DNA of 44,710 nt from contig NZ_JANJTZ010000031.1 of assembly GCF_024710845.1 (NCBI RefSeq), forward strand, positions 1-44,710, in the 5' to 3' direction. The position numbers and the translations under genes were made by a program. Every line of letters begins with the position of its first letter. Positions within the stretch are counted from its first letter, which is position 1. This DNA is from Mesorhizobium sp. (lineage in GTDB: Bacteria; Pseudomonadota; Alphaproteobacteria; Rhizobiales; Rhizobiaceae). Positions 40,188 to 44,710 of the stretch are shown in pieces. The notes under the pieces are model-generated. The model was given only the letters and a program-made list of their open reading frames with translations. It did not search any database and was not told the origin of the DNA.

Positions 40188-40996
40188 GATCTCAGCGGTC
40201 CGGGCAAGTTCGCGATGTCCGGCACCTCCCGCCCCTCGAAATACGCCCGCCACAGGTCGATCAACGGCCGCAGCCGATCCGCCTTCTCGTGCCCCTCCTC
40301 CCACGGCTTCTCGTACTGATAGTGGATCACCCGCACCGAGTTCCAGTCCCACAGGTCGGGCAGGTTGAACCACACGTATTGCAGCATATTGTCGAACACC
40401 GGCAGGCCGTGCCAGTCGGGGAAGAAGCTTTCCAGAAACGTCTGGTCGGTGCGCCGCCAGAAGGCGTCCGGCGCGTCGAGCTTTGCCAGCATCGCCTCGA
40501 ACGTCGCCCGCGACGGCCTGGCCACGAAGACGCCCGAGTTCGGCCGGTGGAAGTCGGCGAGGCTCTCGTAGACATTGGGTGCGGCGGAGAATTCCGGGTA
40601 GGCAAACAGCCGGTCGATGTTGCGCACGACCAGCGTGTCCGCGTCGAGGAAGACGATGCGCTCGTATTCCTCCATCTGCCACAGCCTGAGCTTGGCGAAA
40701 TTGTCGAGCGGCGTGTGGAAGGCGGGTTTCGTTCCCTTGGTGAAGGGTGCTGCCCCATGCAGCTTCGCCCGCGCATGCCGTTCGTTGAAGGCCTCGGACG
40801 TCGGCAGCAGCTCGACCGGCACCAGCCGCGCACCCAGCCGCGCCACCGGCTCCAGCGCCTCGGCAGACACCCCGCCTGTATGCAGCACCAGAATGTCGGC
40901 CTCGGTGCCGGTCAGTCTCACCGACCGCACAAGCGCCGTCGCGCCCATCGCGTAGTCGGCATTGGTGACGAGGGTGGCAAAGGCGTGGCGGATCAT
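40184..40996 (-). CDS. sqdD: GT8 glycosyltransferase SqdD
   Basis: A 270-residue glycogenin-like glycosyltransferase. The GT8 start is FATLVTNADYAMGATALVRS, the metal-binding DxD is FLDADTLVV near residue 118, and RPNSGVFVARPS and the terminal WNSVRVIHYQYEKPW follow the family pattern. In bacterial sqd operons this enzyme is the candidate that transfers sulfoquinovose from UDP to diacylglycerol at the membrane. Sits 13 bp after sqdB and overlaps sqdC by 4 bp. Confidence 0.85.
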   Translation of the reverse strand: MIRHAFATLVTNADYAMGATALVRSVRLTGTEADILVLHTGGVSAEALEPVARLGARLVPVELLPTSEAFNERHARAKLHGAAPFTKGTKPAFHTPLDNFAKLRLWQMEEYERIVFLDADTLVVRNIDRLFAYPEFSAAPNVYESLADFHRPNSGVFVARPSRATFEAMLAKLDAPDAFWRRTDQTFLESFFPDWHGLPVFDNMLQYVWFNLPDLWDWNSVRVIHYQYEKPWEEGHEKADRLRPLIDLWRAYFEGREVPDIANLPGPLRS

Positions 40997-41009
40997 GGAG
41001 CGGCCGCGC

Positions 41010-42230
41010 CTACCCCACGCTCCGCAACCGCTTCCCCTCCGGATCCCGCTCCAGCGTCGGCGCGATGTCCTTCGTCCAGGCCGAAACCGCCGGGATACGG
41101 CTGCGGTCGACGCGGTAGGCGAACTTCTTCGCCACGTCGACCACCTCCGACAGCAGCCCCTCTTCCAGCGTGATCGGGTCGAGGCCGAGCGCCAGGAACT
41201 GCTCGTTCTTCACCACCAGATCGTTCTCCGCCGCCTCCTTGCGCGGATTGGGCAGGTAGGCGACGCGTCCACCGCCGATCCGCGCCACCATCTCGGCGAG
41301 GTCGCGCACGCGGTGCGTCTCGGTCATCTGGTTGAAGATCTTCACCCGCTCGCCGCGCTTCGGCGCATTCTTCAGCGCCAGCTCGATGCACCGGACAGAA
41401 TCCTGGATGTGGATGAACGCGCGCGTCTGCCCGCCGGTGCCGTGCACGGTCAGCGGATAGCCGATCGCCGCCTGGATCAGGAAGCGGTTCAGCACCGTGC
41501 CGTAGTCGCCATCATAGTCGAACCGGTTGACGAGCTGCGCGTGGCGCCGCGTCTGGTCGGTATGCGTACCCCAGACGATGCCCTGGTGAAGGTCGGTGAT
41601 CCTGACCCCATCGTTCTTGGCGTAGAACTGGAACAGCAGCTGATCGAGGCATTTGGTCATGTGGTAGATCGAACCCGGATTAGACGGGTAGAGGATCTCC
41701 TGGGAGACCGTCTCGCCCGCCATCGTCTCAATGCCGACCGGCAGGTAGCCTTCCGGGATCGCCGCGCCCACCGTTGAATAGCCATAGACGCCCATCGTGC
41801 CGAGATGCACCAGATGCGCGTCGAGCCCCGTCTCCACCAGCGCGTTGAGCAGGTTGTGCGTGGCGTTGACGTTGTTGTTGACCGTGTAGTTCTTGTGCCG
41901 GTCGCTCTTCATCGAATAGGGCGCCGCGCGCTGCTCGGCGAAGTGGATCACCGCGTCGGGCCGGTTCTCGGCCAGCCAGCGCTTGAGGATCTCGTAGTCG
42001 CGCGCCAGGTCGATCAGGTGGAAATGGATCCGCCGGCCCGTTTCCTGGTGCCAGATGCGGGTGCGTTCCTGGATCGAATCCATCGGCGTCAGCGACTGCA
42101 CGCCGAGCTCGGTGTCGATCCAGCGCCGCGAGAGATTGTCGAGGATGTGGATCTCGTGCCCGGCATTGGACAGGTGAAGCGAGGTGGGCCAGCCGACGAA
42201 CCCGTCGCCGCCGAGAACTGCAATCTTCAT
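41010..42230 (-). CDS. sqdB: UDP-sulfoquinovose synthase SqdB
   Basis: A 406-residue short-chain dehydrogenase-type enzyme that makes UDP-sulfoquinovose from UDP-glucose and sulfite. Motifs: NAD-binding VLGGDGFVGWPTSLHL (4-19), the long insertion SRRWIDTELGVQSLTPM, FAEQRAAPYSM, LGTMGVYGYS, and the active Y-x3-K in IYHMTKCLDQL. These fit plant SQD1 and bacterial SqdB closely. Head of the sqdBDC unit, GAGGGA upstream. The product feeds the membrane sulfolipid SQDG, often raised under phosphate limitation. Confidence 0.95.
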   Translation of the reverse strand: MKIAVLGGDGFVGWPTSLHLSNAGHEIHILDNLSRRWIDTELGVQSLTPMDSIQERTRIWHQETGRRIHFHLIDLARDYEILKRWLAENRPDAVIHFAEQRAAPYSMKSDRHKNYTVNNNVNATHNLLNALVETGLDAHLVHLGTMGVYGYSTVGAAIPEGYLPVGIETMAGETVSQEILYPSNPGSIYHMTKCLDQLLFQFYAKNDGVRITDLHQGIVWGTHTDQTRRHAQLVNRFDYDGDYGTVLNRFLIQAAIGYPLTVHGTGGQTRAFIHIQDSVRCIELALKNAPKRGERVKIFNQMTETHRVRDLAEMVARIGGGRVAYLPNPRKEAAENDLVVKNEQFLALGLDPITLEEGLLSEVVDVAKKFAYRVDRSRIPAVSAWTKDIAPTLERDPEGKRLRSVG

Positions 42231-42328
42231 CGAATCGGTCCCTCTCTCAACGATCCCCGCCGCTTAGACGAAGAGTGTGACAGCATGAATGTGGTGGAGA
42301 AAAGGTGGCAGTGCGCCCTGCGTTCGGA

Positions 42329-43171
42329 TTATCCGAGCCTGAGCGCGACGACGCCAGCCACGATCAGCAGCGCGGCGACGATGCGCCAGCCGGTCACTGC
42401 CTCGCGCAGCACGGCGACCGAGATCAGCATGGCGAACAGGATCGAGGATTCGCGCAGCGCCGCCACCGCGGCGATCGGCGCCTGGGTAAAGGCCCAGGCA
42501 GCGATCCAGTACGAGCCGGCGGCGAGCACGCCGGTCAGCGCGCCGGTCTTCCACTCCGGCGCCATGACGGAGACGATGCGCGGCCCGCGCAGCATCAGCG
42601 CAAGCGCCACACACCAGATCGCGTCGAGCACGTAGAGCCAGGCGATGTAGCTGGTGGCCGACGCGGCACTCCGCGCGCCGGCTCCGTCGGAGAGCGTGTA
42701 GGACGCGACGAACAGCGAGGTGATCAGCGCATAAGCGACCGCCCGGCCGCCGATCGCCGTCGGATCGCCGCCTTTGAACGACATCGACAGCGTGCCAAGC
42801 GACAGGAGCGCGATGCCAGCGATCGTCAGCGGCGTCGGCAATTCGGCCAGCAGCACGACCGCGCCGAGCGTGGTGAGCAGCGGCGCGGTACCGCGCGCCA
42901 GCGGATAGGCCTGCGCCAGGTCGCCCGTCTCGTAGGCTTTCACCAGGAACCAGCGATAGCCTGTATGAAAAACCATCGAGGCAAGGATGTAGAGCCAGGT
43001 CACCCCCTGCGGCACCGGCACAAGCAACAGCACCGGCAGCGCGAACACCCCCATGCCGACGAACATCAGCGTCATCGACGCGAACCGGTCGAGCCTGACC
43101 TTCACCATCGCATTCCACGACGCATGCGCGAGTGCGGCGGCAAGCACGGCAAGGAAGACGGTGAGGGACAT
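42329..43171 (-). CDS. EamA/DMT-superfamily transporter
   Basis: A 280-residue membrane protein with about ten hydrophobic segments in two EamA halves; the second half begins near ATSYIAWLYVLDAIWCVALA. Conserved EamA features include the early Asn-rich helix AAALAHASWNAMVKVRL and PLARGTAPLLTTLGAVVLL. Drug/metabolite exporters of this group have varied, usually unknown substrates. It lies upstream of sqdB on the same strand, 98 bp away, possibly a separate unit. Confidence 0.88.
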   Translation of the reverse strand: MSLTVFLAVLAAALAHASWNAMVKVRLDRFASMTLMFVGMGVFALPVLLLVPVPQGVTWLYILASMVFHTGYRWFLVKAYETGDLAQAYPLARGTAPLLTTLGAVVLLAELPTPLTIAGIALLSLGTLSMSFKGGDPTAIGGRAVAYALITSLFVASYTLSDGAGARSAASATSYIAWLYVLDAIWCVALALMLRGPRIVSVMAPEWKTGALTGVLAAGSYWIAAWAFTQAPIAAVAALRESSILFAMLISVAVLREAVTGWRIVAALLIVAGVVALRLG

Positions 43172-43305
43172 GCGCGATTCCGGCTGCGCCGACCCGTCCG
43201 GCGCGCGCGCTGTTTAGCAGCCGGCTAGGCAAATGGGTATGCGCCAGAGATTGAGCCTGTGGGGGCAGCTTTCTGAAGACGAACCAGCCACACCAACTCG
43301 CGCGC

Positions 43306-43414
43306 CGTCATCCTCGGGCTTGTCCCGAGGATCTGCTGTCGTTGGCTGATTGGATGAGCCGCTTGCCACAATCCCAAACGTTGGCAGATCCTCGGGACAA
43401 GCCCGAGGATGACG
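43306..43414. repeat. Palindromic repeat family B, perfect 31-bp inverted repeat
   Basis: Arms 43306-43336 and 43384-43414 are exact reverse complements over 31 bp with a 47-bp centre. Each arm holds the hairpin ATCCTCGGG-N5-CCCGAGGAT. The rest of the 353-bp gap 43172-43524 shows nothing I can assign. Confidence 0.93.
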
Positions 43415-43524
43415 ATCGTTACTGGGCCGCAAGCTATTGGCGAAAGCCGATGCGACAGCCAATCGCCCCCTCCTGGGGAGATGGACCGCAGGCCAGAGGA
43501 AGGCGCAAAAAGATGCCGACGCCG

Positions 43525-44373
43525 CTAGATGTCCATCTCCACCCTGACCGGAAAATGGTCCGACGCCCGGTTCGCGACATCCACTGACACCGCCCGCACC
43601 CGCGCCGCCAGCCCCTCCGTCACGAAGCAGTAGTCCAGCCGCCGGAACTGCAGCGCCCCCTCGAACACCCGCTCATGCGTGTGGAACGCATCCGGCGCAT
43701 GACCCGCCGCCACCGCCGCGTCGATAAACCCCGCCTCGGTGATCCGCCGATACTCCTCGCTCCCCGGCAGCATGTTGAAATCCCCCATCCAGATTGCATC
43801 GGCCGGCGCGTCCGGCTCCGCCTCGCCGTTCGACCACGACCGCTCCGGCTCGTCGTCGCGCCCACTCCACGGCCCGCCCTCCGCCGGCACGCGGCGGTGG
43901 CGCGCGACCAGCCAGTCGATCTGCTCCAGCCGCTCGGCGGCGTCGATATGCGCCAGATGCAGCGAGAAGACGCGAAGCGGCCCGGCAGGCGTGCGGATCA
44001 GCCCCTCCAGCGCCGGGTTCTGCGTGTTCAGCCGGCGCGTCTGGCGGCGCATGGGCAGCAGATGCAACCGCGACCACACGATCGGCCAGCGCGAGACCAG
44101 CATCGTGCCGAACTGTCTGCGGCGGTTGACGACGCGCCCGTCCTCGACCGAACTTGCATCCATGTCGAAGGCCGGACCGTAGACCCAGTATCGGTCGGGG
44201 AGCATTCGCGCGATCATCTCCGGCTGGTCGTCGAACCCGGTCCGCGGCCAGTTCCGCTCGACCTCCTGCAAGGCGATGATGTCGCCGTCCGCCACGCTCG
44301 GCACGGCGCGCGACAGGTCGTAGCGGCCGTCGAGGCCGAAGCCGTACTGGATGTTGTAGGAGACGAGCTTCAA
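43525..44373 (-). CDS. Endonuclease/exonuclease/phosphatase-family protein
   Basis: About 282 residues from a TTG at 44373, which gives MKLVSYNIQYGFGLDGRYDL, the standard opening of the family. Catalytic landmarks are IALQEVERNW (metal-binding Glu), LHLAHIDAAERLEQ, WMGDFNMLPGSEEY (Asp-x-Asn) and the terminal SDHFPVRVEM (Asp-His). Members are metal-dependent phosphodiesterases acting on nucleic acids, lipids or inositol phosphates; this one is probably soluble. A longer frame to 44490 adds residues unlike the family. The 44374-44598 gap holds no gene I can see, only a GC-rich palindromic patch near 44547-44578. Confidence 0.85.
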   Translation of the reverse strand: MKLVSYNIQYGFGLDGRYDLSRAVPSVADGDIIALQEVERNWPRTGFDDQPEMIARMLPDRYWVYGPAFDMDASSVEDGRVVNRRRQFGTMLVSRWPIVWSRLHLLPMRRQTRRLNTQNPALEGLIRTPAGPLRVFSLHLAHIDAAERLEQIDWLVARHRRVPAEGGPWSGRDDEPERSWSNGEAEPDAPADAIWMGDFNMLPGSEEYRRITEAGFIDAAVAAGHAPDAFHTHERVFEGALQFRRLDYCFVTEGLAARVRAVSVDVANRASDHFPVRVEMDI

Positions 44374-44598
44374 GACGAAGGCCTGCGCTGGAACAGGGTC
44401 AGTATCCCGCTCCGATCGCCGCGCACAAGGGCGGCTGATCCTACCCCGGGGATCTGACGCACCATGCAGCCCCAACACCCCCTCCACCACGCCGCGCGCG
44501 GTCTTTACGAGGTCAGCCGTCTGTCTCGCCCATCCCGCGCGGCCGTCATTCCGGGACCGCGCAGCGGAACCCGGCGACTGTCTTGGGAGTCAATTGGT

Positions 44599-44710
44599 TT
44601 ACGCGTTTGTCATCCAGGTCTGATTGGTCTTGACGAGGGCATTGGCCGTGACGAGCAGTTGTCGGGCGATGGCGACAAGGGCGACCTTACCCGGTTTGCC
44701 CTGCTCCCGC
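44599..44710 (-). CDS. IS110-family transposase, C-terminal fragment
   Basis: On the minus strand the last 36 codons, from 44709 to the stop TAA at 44599-44601, read REQGKPGKVALVAIARQLLV and on to WMTNA. The G-K-x-x-K-V-A-L-V-A-I-A-R pattern is the conserved C-terminus of IS110/IS116/IS902 transposases, which use a DEDD-type domain. The rest of the gene is beyond the window. The element boundary should lie shortly after the stop; IS110 elements lack typical inverted repeats. Confidence 0.8.
   Translation of the reverse strand, partial: REQGKPGKVALVAIARQLLVTANALVKTNQTWMTNA

Noticed and set aside
39297-40682. 461-codon frame extending sqdC upstream
   Set aside because: The added part is a shadow of sqdD in another frame; the true start at 40187 overlaps the sqdD stop by 4 bp and begins the NAD-binding motif.
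42231-42328. Pho-box-like half site (CTGTCAC, minus strand, 42277-42283) upstream of sqdB
   Set aside because: Only one half matches; the second expected half is poor, so phosphate control is not supported by sequence.
1-44710. CRISPR arrays, tRNA and rRNA genes
   Set aside because: Reading both strands showed no regularly spaced direct repeats and no tRNA- or rRNA-like sequence; all repeats found are palindromic interspersed elements.

Overview
The window looks like chromosome from a GC-rich alphaproteobacterium of the Hyphomicrobiales (Rhizobiales), most likely near Mesorhizobium/Aminobacter (Phyllobacteriaceae). The reasons are a choXWV-type choline importer, a BA14K protein, a ClpS2-type adaptor, the trxB-lsrB(vtlR) pair with an AbcR-like small RNA beside it, a sqdBDC sulfolipid operon, and many short palindromic intergenic repeats of rhizobial type. 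Family names come from reading translated sequence; no database search was run.

Layout. 1-1005: end of an IS5-family element and an AT-richer, probably imported HEPN-like gene that the element appears to have clipped. 1098-4293 (minus): choline ABC transporter choX-choW-choV with a palindromic repeat between choX and choW. 4507-5737: thymidine kinase and a BA14K protein closed by a strong terminator. 5901-13401 (plus): a cluster of little-known genes (coiled-coil protein, unknown protein, AAA+ ATPase, DUF6638-like protein, membrane-anchored DUF2333-like protein) followed by clpS. A DUF559 nuclease-like gene bracketed by inverted palindromic repeats sits inside this cluster. 13904-17942: secreted alpha/beta hydrolase, SnoaL-like protein, and an EF-G paralogue lacking the catalytic His. 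18005-20859: AbcR-like sRNA with its own promoter, lsrB, trxB, and a divergent Lrp/AsnC regulator.

20862-25431: glycan (probably lipopolysaccharide core) locus with two FkbM methyltransferases, two GT2 enzymes and one GT4 enzyme, partly coupled through ATGA overlaps. 25526-30761: greA, PH-domain membrane protein, PQQ-type sugar dehydrogenase, TPR lipoprotein-like protein, MarR regulator, DUF486 membrane protein, DUF3775 protein and a small unknown. 30920-34866: catabolic operon with a GMC oxidoreductase, an enolase-superfamily dehydratase and a 3-hydroxyisobutyrate-dehydrogenase-like enzyme. 35197-36752: two membrane-protein genes. 36797-37583: VbhA-like antitoxin and Fic toxin. 37599-38615: MesD-type core methionine synthase. 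38619-39122: LuxR-type regulator. 39297-42230: sqdB-sqdD-sqdC. 42329-44373: EamA transporter and an endonuclease/exonuclease/phosphatase-family protein. 44599-44710: C-terminal end of an IS110-family transposase.

The most interesting items are the DUF559 gene framed by palindromes inside a conserved-looking operon (a candidate small mobile unit), the uncharacterised AAA+/coiled-coil/DUF6638/DUF2333 cluster itself, the unlabelled AbcR-like sRNA with promoter and LysR-type dyad, hairpin repeats whose arms covary, and the Fic/VbhA pair with matching motif changes. I saw no tRNA, rRNA or CRISPR array.
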